NCBI RefSeq assembly: GCF_001280515.1
Contig: NZ_LBIQ01000030.1
Location: 1,891,451 to 1,955,450, forward strand
DNA: 64,000 bases
Origin: Mangrovimonas sp. ST2L15
GTDB taxonomy: Bacteria > Bacteroidota > Bacteroidia > Flavobacteriales > Flavobacteriaceae
Direction: 5' to 3'
This document shows, piece by piece, positions 36,131-44,688 of this stretch; positions within the stretch are counted from its first letter, which is position 1, and every line of letters begins with the position of its first letter. Under the pieces are notes generated by a model. It saw only the letters and a list, made by a program, of their open reading frames with translations. It made no database searches and was not told the origin of the DNA. A program made the translations under genes and the position numbers.

Positions 36131-36225
36131 TAAGTATAAAAAATTAGCAAAGCATATTTCGGTATTTGGAATTCAAAATTGTATTTTTGTTACCGTTTTA
36201 TTTCAAATTAATCAAAACCTTTCTT

Positions 36226-37626
36226 ATGAATTCATACGATGTAGCTGTAATAGGTTCTGGACCTGGTGGTTATGTGGCCGCAATACGATGTGCCCAACTA
36301 GGAATGAAAACTGCTATCATAGAAAAATATTCCACACTTGGTGGTACTTGCTTAAATGTAGGATGTATCCCGAGTAAAGCGCTTTTAGATTCGTCCCATC
36401 ATTATGAAGATGCTGTCAAGCATTTTGAAGACCACGGAATAGATATTCCAGGGGAAATCAAAGTCAATCTTGAAAAAATGGTTGCTAGAAAACAATCTGT
36501 GGTAGATCAAACTACTGGCGGTATTGATTTCTTGATGAAGAAGAATAATATAGATGTTTATCAGGGAATTGGAAGCTTTAAAGATGCAACCCATATCGTT
36601 ATTTCAGGAGAGAAGGAAGAAGAAATTGAAGCTAAAAACACGATTGTCGCTACAGGAAGTAAACCTTCAAGTTTACCATTCATAAGCATTGACAAAGAGC
36701 GTGTTATAACATCAACTGAAGCATTGAAGCTTAAAGAGGTTCCAAAACATCTTATTGTAATTGGTGGTGGTGTTATTGGTTTGGAATTAGGTCAAGTTTA
36801 TAAGCGTTTAGGAGCTGAAGTAACTGTCGTGGAGTATATGGATCGCATTATCCCAACTATGGATAGCGGGTTATCCAAGGAGCTTAATAAAGTGTTGAAG
36901 AAACAAAAATTCACCATCAATAACTCTCACAAAGTCAAATCTGTTGAAAGAGTAGGAGATGAAGTGGTTGTGAAGGCAGATAATAAAAAGGGTGAAGAAG
37001 TTGAATTAAGAGGAGACTATTGTTTGGTATCTGTTGGTAGACGACCATTTACTGATGGTTTGAATGCTGAAGCCGCTGGAGTAAAAATCACTGATAGAGG
37101 TCAAATAGAAGTGAATGATCACCTTCAAACAAGTGCATCTAATATTTATGCGATTGGTGATGTGGTTAAAGGCGCAATGTTGGCACATAAGGCCGAAGAA
37201 GAAGGTGTTTTTGTAGCTGAAACAATAGCCGGACAAAAGCCACATATTGATTATAATTTAATTCCTGGTGTGGTTTATACTTGGCCAGAAGTGGCTGCTG
37301 TAGGTCAAACCGAGGAGCAATTAAAAGATAAAGGCGTTGCCTATAAAGTGGGACAATTTCCTATGAGAGCTTTGGGTAGATCTAGAGCCAGTATGGATTT
37401 GGATGGTTTTGTAAAAATACTTGCGGATAAATCTACAGATGAAATCCTTGGGGTACACATGATTGGTGCCCGTGCAGCTGATATGATTGCTGAAGCTGTA
37501 GTGGCTATGGAGTATAGAGCATCTGCAGAGGATGTATCAAGAATGAGTCATGCACACCCAACATTTACAGAAGCAATAAAAGAAGCAGCTTTAGCGGCTA
37601 CTGACGATAGAGCCTTACATGTTTAA
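36226..37626 (+). CDS. lpdA: Dihydrolipoyl dehydrogenase
   Basis: 466 residues from the ATG at 36226 (MNSYDVAVIGSGPGG); the 20 residues of the longer frame are not family-like and cover the promoter region. FAD-binding GSGPGG at 10-15, redox disulfide Cys42/Cys47 in GGTCLNVGCIPSKALL, NAD-binding VIGGGVIGLELG, second FAD motif IYAIGDV, and the C-terminal HAHPTFTEA His-Glu dyad. E3 subunit of 2-oxoacid dehydrogenase complexes. No E1 or E2 genes nearby, so it probably serves several complexes. Confidence 0.96.
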   Translation: MNSYDVAVIGSGPGGYVAAIRCAQLGMKTAIIEKYSTLGGTCLNVGCIPSKALLDSSHHYEDAVKHFEDHGIDIPGEIKVNLEKMVARKQSVVDQTTGGIDFLMKKNNIDVYQGIGSFKDATHIVISGEKEEEIEAKNTIVATGSKPSSLPFISIDKERVITSTEALKLKEVPKHLIVIGGGVIGLELGQVYKRLGAEVTVVEYMDRIIPTMDSGLSKELNKVLKKQKFTINNSHKVKSVERVGDEVVVKADNKKGEEVELRGDYCLVSVGRRPFTDGLNAEAAGVKITDRGQIEVNDHLQTSASNIYAIGDVVKGAMLAHKAEEEGVFVAETIAGQKPHIDYNLIPGVVYTWPEVAAVGQTEEQLKDKGVAYKVGQFPMRALGRSRASMDLDGFVKILADKSTDEILGVHMIGARAADMIAEAVVAMEYRASAEDVSRMSHAHPTFTEAIKEAALAATDDRALHV

Positions 37627-37667
37627 ATAAAATTAATTGTCATTCTGAACTTATTTCGGAATCTTTA

Positions 37668-37696
37668 AAAAAAGCACCTTTTTAAGGTGCTTTTTT
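37668..37696. terminator. Bidirectional terminator between lpdA and the LytTR regulator
   Basis: AAAAAAGCACCTT / AAGGTGCTTTTTT hairpin with T runs on both strands, between convergent genes. Confidence 0.92.
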
Positions 37697-38411
37697 AGTA
37701 TGCTTCTAATTGTTCCAAAACATCCTTTTTATAACTCCGACTTATGGTTAAAGATTTGTTTTGAATAATGACGTAGTCATTGGTATATGAATCCATTTTA
37801 TTTAAAGCCACAATAAAGGATCTGTGAATCCTGATAAATTGCTTTTGAGGTAATTTGCCTTCCATAGTACTAATGTTCTCACGTGTTACCACCACCTCAT
37901 TTTCTAAATGGATTTTAAGATAATCACTAAAGCTTTCAATGAAATAAATGGCGTCAAAATCAATTTTAAGCATTCTACGATCAGATCGTACAAACATAAA
38001 TTGATTGGTTTCAGGTTCTTTTTTAATTGAGGAAGGAATTGAAGAATATACCTCAAAATAGGTGTTGATGGCTTTTAGTATACGCTCAAAGGTTATGGGC
38101 TTTAAGAGGTAATCCACAGCTTTTAATTCAAAACCTTCTACCGCATAATCTCTAAAAGCAGTAGTAAAAATGATTTTAGTTTCTGGATTGATGGATTTGG
38201 CAAAGGAAATGCCACTTATCTCTGGCATCTGAATGTCAAGAAAAATCAAATCAATATGCTGGCTATTCAGGTAATTGAACGCCTCCATGGCATTTTTGCA
38301 TTCGGCAACTACGGTTATATTGTCGATTTTAGATAAATGATTCCTAATGATCTCTCGGGCCATGGATTCATCATCTACAATTAGGCAGGATATGTTATGA
38401 GGTTTTGCCAT
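37695..38411 (-). CDS. LytTR-family response regulator
   Basis: 238 residues. Receiver domain with the acidic pocket in CLIVDDESMA, the phospho-Asp in LIFLDIQMPEISG and the Lys in DYLLKPITF, then a LytTR DNA-binding domain (MFVRSDRRMLKIDFDAIYFIE...IRIHRSFIVALNKM). The stop overlaps the shared terminator. Its gene starts 2 bases after the histidine kinase stop, so the pair is a two-component system. The target genes are not evident. Confidence 0.94.
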   Translation of the reverse strand: MAKPHNISCLIVDDESMAREIIRNHLSKIDNITVVAECKNAMEAFNYLNSQHIDLIFLDIQMPEISGISFAKSINPETKIIFTTAFRDYAVEGFELKAVDYLLKPITFERILKAINTYFEVYSSIPSSIKKEPETNQFMFVRSDRRMLKIDFDAIYFIESFSDYLKIHLENEVVVTRENISTMEGKLPQKQFIRIHRSFIVALNKMDSYTNDYVIIQNKSLTISRSYKKDVLEQLEAY

Positions 38412-38413
38412 CT

Positions 38414-39460
38414 TTATAAATTATGGATTTCCAAATGAACGGAGAAGGTGTTGTTTTCATTTTTGATATTCAAATCGAATTGATTGGGATATAATAAATT
38501 TAAACGTTTTTTAATGTTCTCCAAGCCAATACCAGATTTAGACTGGTTGTTATTTAATGAGCTATTTTCGATATAAAACTTAAGGGTTTTATCTTGGATT
38601 GTTATGTTTATTTTGATTCTTAAAATGCCATTAATGATGCTACCATGCTTAAAACTATTTTCAACAAAGGGGAGTAGGAGCATGGGGGGAATATTCAAAT
38701 GTTCATTTTGGATTTGTTTCTCAAAGCTTACCGATAAACTGTCGTGAAATCGAATTTTCTCCAAATCTATATAATCTTGTATGTGCAATAACTCTTCGTT
38801 AATAGGAACACTAGGTTTCTGGACCTGGTATAAGATATAATCCAAGATATTTGAAAGTTTGATTATCATTTCTGGTGTCGCATCAGATTGTTTTAAAGCG
38901 AAGCCATAAATGGTATTTAGCGTATTAAATAAAAAATGAGGGTGAATTTGCATTTTGAGATAGTGCAACTCCTGCTCTTTAATCTGTAATTGGGTTTCTA
39001 GTATTTTTTGCTGAAGGTTGCTGTTAAGTTGCACCTGTCTGAAATTTAACTTCAGAAGTTTGAAAGCACTTACTACGACCACTACCAAATAAACTGCAAC
39101 CATAACAAAAAGCAGACTTTTGCTAATTGGGGCCATGTTTTCATAGTTGAAATTGGACAAATAAGTGAGGCCAAACATAACAGAGAGTACAATAAGATAG
39201 CCTGAAATGATTAAGGTATAAATACTGTATAAACCAAATAAGCCATATTTTTTAGTTATCAAAAAGTCAGGGATAAGCTTGTAAATGCTCACATAGGTGG
39301 TGGCAATAGTGATGGGCATTAAGAATAGCGAAAATGAAAGCACATAGGTAAAATCATCCGTTCCCACTCCAAAAAAGTAGGTGTAAAACAAAAGAACACC
39401 ACACCAAAATATGCCGTGTATAAAGAAACGACCTAAGAGTTTTAATAAGGGGTAATTCAT
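38414..39460 (-). CDS. LytS/YehU-type sensor histidine kinase
   Basis: 348 residues. Four to five N-terminal membrane helices (YTYFFGVGTDDFTYVLSFSL onward) form a 5TM-like sensor; then His_kinase with the phospho-acceptor in MQIHPHFLFNTLNTIYG, and an HATPase with PPMLLLPFVENSFKHG and GIGLENIKKRL. No extracellular ligand domain is visible, so it probably senses something in or at the membrane. Cognate regulator lies 2 bases downstream. Confidence 0.94.
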   Translation of the reverse strand: MNYPLLKLLGRFFIHGIFWCGVLLFYTYFFGVGTDDFTYVLSFSLFLMPITIATTYVSIYKLIPDFLITKKYGLFGLYSIYTLIISGYLIVLSVMFGLTYLSNFNYENMAPISKSLLFVMVAVYLVVVVVSAFKLLKLNFRQVQLNSNLQQKILETQLQIKEQELHYLKMQIHPHFLFNTLNTIYGFALKQSDATPEMIIKLSNILDYILYQVQKPSVPINEELLHIQDYIDLEKIRFHDSLSVSFEKQIQNEHLNIPPMLLLPFVENSFKHGSIINGILRIKINITIQDKTLKFYIENSSLNNNQSKSGIGLENIKKRLNLLYPNQFDLNIKNENNTFSVHLEIHNL

Positions 39461-39645
39461 TAATGCACTATTTCATTAACAATATTAAGGTAAATTTATT
39501 GGCAAAAGTTTTTTTGTAGACAAATAACCAGATTAGGAAGGGATTTGACATTTAGGTTAAAACCGGCTTTAAATTGGTCATCGGTCGCAATTCTATTTTT
39601 TGAAGGGATTTACCTTTTAAGTTTGCTAAACAAAATCAAACAAAC

Positions 39646-40068
39646 ATGAATATTAAAATCTGTGTAGCTATGTTACTTATTTTATCAGGTCCTTTTGTGG
39701 ATCGTTTTATGGAGGGAGGTCCATTTTTTATGTCTTTAATTTTAATTTGTCTTTTATTGGCAGCTTTTTTTATCATAAAAGGAGGTTTAGTTCTCAAAAC
39801 CGAACCCTTGAAGGTTAAAAAATATTTGAGGCTTGTGAGCGATGTGAGTTTACTTGGTCTAGTATTGGGATTCTTGGGTTCTATTATAGGGATGGTTCAA
39901 GCTTTTGACGCCATAGAAGGATTCAATCAAGAATTGAATTCTGCCATGATTGCTGGCGGACTCAAAGTGTCTTTTTTGACCGCTATTTTCGGAAGTTTTG
40001 TCTTTATAGTCTCAAGAATAGGCATCTTAATTTTAAGAAGTTTACAGAAGGCAGGTCATGTAGAATAA
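39646..40068 (+). CDS. MotA/TolQ/ExbB proton-channel family membrane protein
   Basis: 140 residues with about four hydrophobic segments. The C-terminal half has GFLGSIIGMVQAFDAIEGFNQ and SAMIAGGLKVSFLTAIFG, which resemble the helical pore region of the MotA/TolQ/ExbB family. It is shorter than true MotA or ExbB (about 200-250 residues) and has no MotB/ExbD partner beside it, so channel function is unproven. Single gene ending at a bidirectional terminator. Confidence 0.8.
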   Translation: MNIKICVAMLLILSGPFVDRFMEGGPFFMSLILICLLLAAFFIIKGGLVLKTEPLKVKKYLRLVSDVSLLGLVLGFLGSIIGMVQAFDAIEGFNQELNSAMIAGGLKVSFLTAIFGSFVFIVSRIGILILRSLQKAGHVE

Positions 40069-40098
40069 AAAAAGCGATCCCAAAGGATTGCTTTTTTT
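40067..40098. terminator. Bidirectional terminator
   Basis: AAAAAGCGATCC / GGATTGCTTTTT stem (one G-T pair) with T runs on both strands between convergent genes. Confidence 0.88.
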
Positions 40099-40687
40099 AT
40101 ATTTCTCTCAGTAAATCCCTAATCCGTAATCTACTGCTATAATCGTCTTCATTGATATCCCTTACAAAGCAGTGATGACTCAACTCATCCTTTTGAACTT
40201 TGATGTTTAATTCTTCAACGGTAAAAGGTCCAAATTCTTCGGAATTTTGAATGTAGTAAAACTGATGTTTTTTAATAAGTTCAGAAGCCCTTTGTACATA
40301 TTTTTTGTGTAAAAAGCGTCTTAAATCTTCTTCAGTCTCCAAATCTTCATCATAGTTTGTTTGGTTCACAAACATAACATAGTCATCAGAGCCTCTCTGA
40401 TTCATGACCATCATATCTTGCCCTTTATAATAAATTTTAACGAGCTGAATGCCATCTTCACTTTGAATGGAAAGAAAATTGGAATTAATAAAACTCCAGG
40501 TTGTTTTGATAGTAGTTCCGCTATCAACAATTTTCAATACGTTATTAGGCTTGAATATATAGGTTACTTTCTTGTCATTAATCCCATTTATCAATACCCA
40601 TTCCTTGTCTTTAAATTGTCCCTCAAAATGTTGGGAATAATTAAAAGGCTCCAATGTAGGTAATATTTGAAAAATAGAACTGTTCAT
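40097..40687 (-). CDS. Uncharacterised protein with C-terminal GYF_2-like domain
   Basis: 196 residues, no signal peptide or membrane helix. The first 115 residues are beta-rich (GQFKDKEWVLINGINDKKV, ILKIVDSGTTIKT-type strands) and resemble small lipocalin-like modules. The last 55 residues (FYYIQNSEEFGPFTVEELNI) look like a GYF_2/DUF4339 domain, a peptide-binding fold. A lysine-rich helix joins the two. Function not recognised; single gene. Confidence 0.72.
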   Translation of the reverse strand: MNSSIFQILPTLEPFNYSQHFEGQFKDKEWVLINGINDKKVTYIFKPNNVLKIVDSGTTIKTTWSFINSNFLSIQSEDGIQLVKIYYKGQDMMVMNQRGSDDYVMFVNQTNYDEDLETEEDLRRFLHKKYVQRASELIKKHQFYYIQNSEEFGPFTVEELNIKVQKDELSHHCFVRDINEDDYSSRLRIRDLLREI

Positions 40688-40783
40688 TTAAAGTAGAATC
40701 AAGAGATAACCTTTCTAATATAATAAGGAATTTTTAAAAAATTTAATCCATTAGCCTAAAAGTATCATTTAAACGATTTTAGG

Positions 40784-41665
40784 TTAAAATTTATTGTTGA
40801 TAATAATAGAATATGAAGCCGTATGACTGTCTTTTTCTTTTAAAGTAATTATTCCTATCTTTTCTGATAGCTCTTGATTGGTGTTAATGTGGTCTGCCAA
40901 CCCTAACCATGGCTCAATACAAACAAAAGGCGCGTTGGGTTTGGCCCAAATCCCCATGTAAGGCCATCCACTAAATTTAACACTCAAAATGTCACCATTA
41001 ATTTTGCTCTTTAAAGTAATCACATCCGATTTTAAATCTGTAAAAACCAGAGCGTCTTTGTCGAAAAGGTCTTTTGTTAGCTCAATCAAATTGGGAGTTG
41101 TGAAGACGTGTTCGGTTTCCAAATTGTACAAACCATCATGGTTAAGCAATTGGCGTTTTGAAGATTCCTCATGGTTAAATTCCAAGACGTAATCTTGATA
41201 GGTTTCGCCTTCAAAAACGGGACACTTAAATGCTGGATGGGCCCCAATGGAAAAAAACATGTTGCTGTTCCCTTTATTGACGGTTTTATAGGTAATGGTT
41301 ATTTCATTGTCTTTTAATTCATAAGTGATGAAAAAATCAAATTCGAAAGGGTATTTTTTTCTAGTATCCTCGTTACTGGTCAATGAAAATGTCAGTTTCG
41401 AATTTGATTCTTCCACCAGTGTAAATTGGTCATTTCTTCTAGCAAAACCATGACGCGGTAATTGATAGCTTTTACCATCATGGGTGAAGGAATCATTTTT
41501 TAAACCCCCAACAATGGGAAAAAGAATGGGTGAGATCCCGTTCCAAATATTGGAATCACCACTCCACATCAATTCAGTATTAGATTTTTGACCTTTTATA
41601 CTACTAAGTTCAGCACCAACTGGATTCACCTGAATTTGAATAAAACTATTTTTTAAAACCTTCAT
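40784..41665 (-). CDS. Aldose 1-epimerase family protein
   Basis: 293 residues, galactose-mutarotase fold. The motif GGLKNDSFTHDGKSYQLPRHGFARR, the SIGAHPAFKCPV segment with the catalytic His, and a C-terminal WAKPNAPFVCIEPWLGLADH with the catalytic Glu are present. It is closest to the YeaD/LacX-type epimerase subgroup. It interconverts anomers of hexoses or hexose phosphates; substrate unknown. Stands alone, with a structured upstream region at 41685-41762. Confidence 0.9.
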   Translation of the reverse strand: MKVLKNSFIQIQVNPVGAELSSIKGQKSNTELMWSGDSNIWNGISPILFPIVGGLKNDSFTHDGKSYQLPRHGFARRNDQFTLVEESNSKLTFSLTSNEDTRKKYPFEFDFFITYELKDNEITITYKTVNKGNSNMFFSIGAHPAFKCPVFEGETYQDYVLEFNHEESSKRQLLNHDGLYNLETEHVFTTPNLIELTKDLFDKDALVFTDLKSDVITLKSKINGDILSVKFSGWPYMGIWAKPNAPFVCIEPWLGLADHINTNQELSEKIGIITLKEKDSHTASYSIIINNKF

Positions 41666-41684
41666 TTTATCGAAATATGACTGA

Positions 41685-41762
41685 TTTACAGTGTTTAAAT
41701 GTTTTTCTTATGTAATTTGCAAAATGACCTTTTTCATTAGTAAAAAGGTATTACACTGTAAA
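41685..41762. promoter_or_regulatory. Nested hairpin region upstream of the epimerase gene
   Basis: Outer inverted repeat TTTACAGTGT (41685-41694) / ACACTGTAAA (41753-41762) encloses a second hairpin ACCTTTTT (41727-41734) / AAAAAGGT (41742-41749). It could be an operator pair or a structured leader of the minus-strand epimerase gene. No known RNA family recognised. Confidence 0.4.
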
Positions 41763-41916
41763 ATTAAGGTATAGTGAATAATTAAGATACGAATCAATCT
41801 AAAATGTCGTTTTAGTCATTAAATAATTGGAAGAAAAATAATCAATTGAATCAAAGCTAAAACTTAGGTTAAAAAAGTTATTGTTAGGAAGGTTTTGATA
41901 TACAAGCGATTATTGT

Positions 41917-41953
41917 ATCCCTTTTCAAGTTTTGGAAAGGGATTTTTCTTTTT
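41917..41953 (+). terminator. Orphan plus-strand terminator or attenuator ahead of pabB
   Basis: ATCCCTTT / AAAGGGAT stem followed by a long T run, 60 bases before the pabB start, while no plus-strand gene ends upstream. It may end a small RNA or attenuate pabB; the rest of the 348-base gap holds no coding frame. Confidence 0.6.
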
Positions 41954-42013
41954 AGAATTTAAACTTGTAGACTCTCCTATTTATTTTGAAATTTGTTACC
42001 ATAAATTGGTTGC

Positions 42014-43309
42014 TTGAGAAGTCACGTTACATATCATTTGGAGGATCTGGAAAGCTTCAAAAAAAAGCTTTTAAACTGGAGTTTGAGGTTTAATGAAATT
42101 TCATGGTTGGATTCAAACAATTATATTGAGAAATATTCAAGCTATGATGCTCTCCTAGCAGTCGATGCCATGTCTTTTTTAAACACAGACAGTGTGAATG
42201 CTTTTGAAAAATTAAAGGCTTATCATGAAAACATTCAGGATTGGATGTTTGGTTATTTGACTTATGATTTAAAAAATGATGTTGAGGATTTAAAATCAGA
42301 AAATTTAGACCAACTTGAGTTTCCTGATTTATATTTTTTTCAACCAAAGAAAATTATTTTAATCAAAGGAAAGCAAGTCGAATTTCTTTACAATGAAGTG
42401 TGTGCAGGTGAGGTTGAAAGTGATTTTAGGGCTATCAGTCGAACTTCTGAAACTTTGTCAAACCATAGGATTGATGAGCCAGTAAAAATCAAGTTGAGAA
42501 TCCATAAGGATGAATACTTTGATAAGCTTTCTCATATTTTAGACCACATTCATAGAGGCGATATTTATGAAATGAATTTCTGTCAGGAGTTTTATGCAGA
42601 ACAGACTCTAATAAATCCTTTGGAAACGTATTTAAAGTTGGATGCCATTTCAAAGCCGCCATTTGCTAGCTTTTTAAAAATTTCAGATAAATACCTGATG
42701 TCAGCATCACCAGAGCGTTACCTGAAAAGATCTGGGAGTAAATTAACTTCGCAACCTATTAAAGGTACAGCCAAAAGGTCAAAGGATTCAGAAGAAGATC
42801 AAGCTTTCAAAAAAGGATTGAAGGAAGATGAAAAGGAGCGTAGTGAAAACATTATGATTGTGGATTTAGTTCGTAATGACTTATCCAAAACAGCTATAAA
42901 AGGGAGTGTGAAAGTAGAGGAATTGTGTGAGGTTTATACATTTCCACAGGTTCATCAAATGATTTCTACCATCACTTCTGAAGTCCCAGAAAGCGTCAAC
43001 TCTATAGATTTGATTCAATCAACATTCCCAATGGGGAGTATGACAGGGGCCCCTAAAGTTTCGGCTATGAAAATTATTGAAACATATGAAGAAACGAAAA
43101 GAGGTCTTTACTCGGGTGCTGTAGGTTATTTCAAACCGAATGGAGATTTTGATTTTAATGTGGTCATTCGCAGTATTCTGTTTAATGCAAGTCGCCAGTA
43201 TGTATCCTATTCTGTGGGAGGTGCCATCACAGCTAAAAGTGATCCACACAAAGAGTATGAGGAATGTTTGGTAAAAGCCAAGGCCATGAGGGAGGTTCTT
43301 GAAGGTTAA
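42014..43309 (+). CDS. pabB: Anthranilate synthase component I family / aminodeoxychorismate synthase component I
   Basis: 431 residues starting at a TTG; a stop at 42002 leaves no ATG upstream. Chorismate-binding motifs are complete: HIHRGDIYEMNFCQEF, SASPERYLKRSG, QPIKGTAKRSKD, SENIMIVDLVRNDLSK, FPMGSMTGAPKVSAM and GLYSGAVGYF. With a glutamine amidotransferase partner it makes aminodeoxychorismate for folate. TrpE is excluded mainly by its PabB-like length and neighbours, not by a unique residue. First gene of the pabB-tilS-dsbD cluster. Confidence 0.87.
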   Translation: MRSHVTYHLEDLESFKKKLLNWSLRFNEISWLDSNNYIEKYSSYDALLAVDAMSFLNTDSVNAFEKLKAYHENIQDWMFGYLTYDLKNDVEDLKSENLDQLEFPDLYFFQPKKIILIKGKQVEFLYNEVCAGEVESDFRAISRTSETLSNHRIDEPVKIKLRIHKDEYFDKLSHILDHIHRGDIYEMNFCQEFYAEQTLINPLETYLKLDAISKPPFASFLKISDKYLMSASPERYLKRSGSKLTSQPIKGTAKRSKDSEEDQAFKKGLKEDEKERSENIMIVDLVRNDLSKTAIKGSVKVEELCEVYTFPQVHQMISTITSEVPESVNSIDLIQSTFPMGSMTGAPKVSAMKIIETYEETKRGLYSGAVGYFKPNGDFDFNVVIRSILFNASRQYVSYSVGGAITAKSDPHKEYEECLVKAKAMREVLEG

Positions 43310-43359
43310 ATGTAACCGATATTACATAATTCTTACTTTTCATGCTGTATATTTGAAAA

Positions 43360-44688
43360 ATGTTAGCGCGTTTGTTCCCAAAGTTTCAAGAACATATCAA
43401 TGATAATTTTCCTTTCCTAAAGGATGCTAAACTACTAATTGCTATTTCAGGTGGATTAGATAGTGTGGTTTTAACTCACCTAAGCTATAAATCAGGATTA
43501 AACATCGGTTTGGCGCATTGTAATTTTAATTTACGTGGAGCCGAAAGTGACGCAGATGAAACTTTTGTACTGGAATTGGCTGAAACTTTGGATGTGGAGG
43601 TGTTTCTGGAAAGTTTTAATACGTCTGAATATGCCTCAGAACAAAAATTATCAACCCAGTTGGCTGCTAGAGAGCTTCGGTATCATTGGTTTGAGGAATT
43701 AGCTACTACTTTCAATTTTGATTATATCCTGACTGCTCATCATGCTGATGACAATCTAGAAACTTTTTTGATCAATCTTTCCCGTGGAACGGGACTTGAT
43801 GGATTAACTGGAATTCCAAGTGTAAAAGGGAAGGTGATTAGACCGCTTTTGAATTTTTCTAGAGCAGATTTAGAGACTTATGCCCAAGAAGAAAATATAG
43901 CATGGAGAGAAGACAGTAGCAATGCTTCAGATAAATATGTGCGCAATCAATTAAGACATCATGTAGTTCCTTTACTTAAGGGAATTAATCCAGAGTTCCT
44001 TCAAAATTTCAATAAGACCCAAGAACATTTAAAGGAAAGCCAGTTGATTATTGAGGACCAGATTGATGATATTTTGGAACATGTGGCAGATGAAATTTCA
44101 CCATATCAGATTAAATTCAACATAGAGAAGTTAAAATCCTTATCAAGTCCTAAGTCCTATTTATATCAAATTTTTAAGGAGTATGGTTTTTCAAATTGGA
44201 ATGATATGGTGGCGCTTTTGGATGCCCAAACAGGAAAACAAATTTTTTCAAAAGATTATGTTTTGCTCAAGAATAGGGAGCGCTTAATACTGTCAGAAAT
44301 TTCCAAAAGTGAAGGAAAAACCATTGCTATAGAAGCATCCCAACTAGATACTGAAATCATAACAGATCTAGGTGTAATTTCTATGGGCTTAGTAGGTGAA
44401 ATAAGTGATGCATCCAAGGATACCATCTATGTTGATAAAGATTTGTTAAATTTTCCTTTGACCGTAAGACCATGGAAAAAAGGCGACTATTTTTACCCTT
44501 TTGGTATGCAAGGAAAAAAGAAAATAAGCAAGCTTTTAAAAGATGAAAAGCTATCTTTGCGAACTAAGGAAAAAATCTATTTACTCTGTTCAGGACCCGA
44601 TGTGGTTTGGGTCATCAATTTAAGAGCAGACGATAGGTTTAAAGTAACTAAAACAACAAAACAAATACTTAAAATAAAGCTTTGCTAA
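43360..44688 (+). CDS. tilS: tRNA(Ile)-lysidine synthase
   Basis: 442 residues. N-terminal PP-loop ATPase with ISGGLDS at 29-35, ALTAHHADDNLETFLINLSRG-like motif (YILTAHHADDNLET), the GIPSVKGKVIRPLL segment, then the TilS substrate-binding and C-terminal domains (WKKGDYFYPFGMQGKKKISK). It converts the wobble C of the AUA-reading tRNA-Ile to lysidine, which is essential. The stop codon TAA shares one base with the dsbD start (TAATG), so the two genes are translationally coupled. Confidence 0.95.
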   Translation: MLARLFPKFQEHINDNFPFLKDAKLLIAISGGLDSVVLTHLSYKSGLNIGLAHCNFNLRGAESDADETFVLELAETLDVEVFLESFNTSEYASEQKLSTQLAARELRYHWFEELATTFNFDYILTAHHADDNLETFLINLSRGTGLDGLTGIPSVKGKVIRPLLNFSRADLETYAQEENIAWREDSSNASDKYVRNQLRHHVVPLLKGINPEFLQNFNKTQEHLKESQLIIEDQIDDILEHVADEISPYQIKFNIEKLKSLSSPKSYLYQIFKEYGFSNWNDMVALLDAQTGKQIFSKDYVLLKNRERLILSEISKSEGKTIAIEASQLDTEIITDLGVISMGLVGEISDASKDTIYVDKDLLNFPLTVRPWKKGDYFYPFGMQGKKKISKLLKDEKLSLRTKEKIYLLCSGPDVVWVINLRADDRFKVTKTTKQILKIKLC

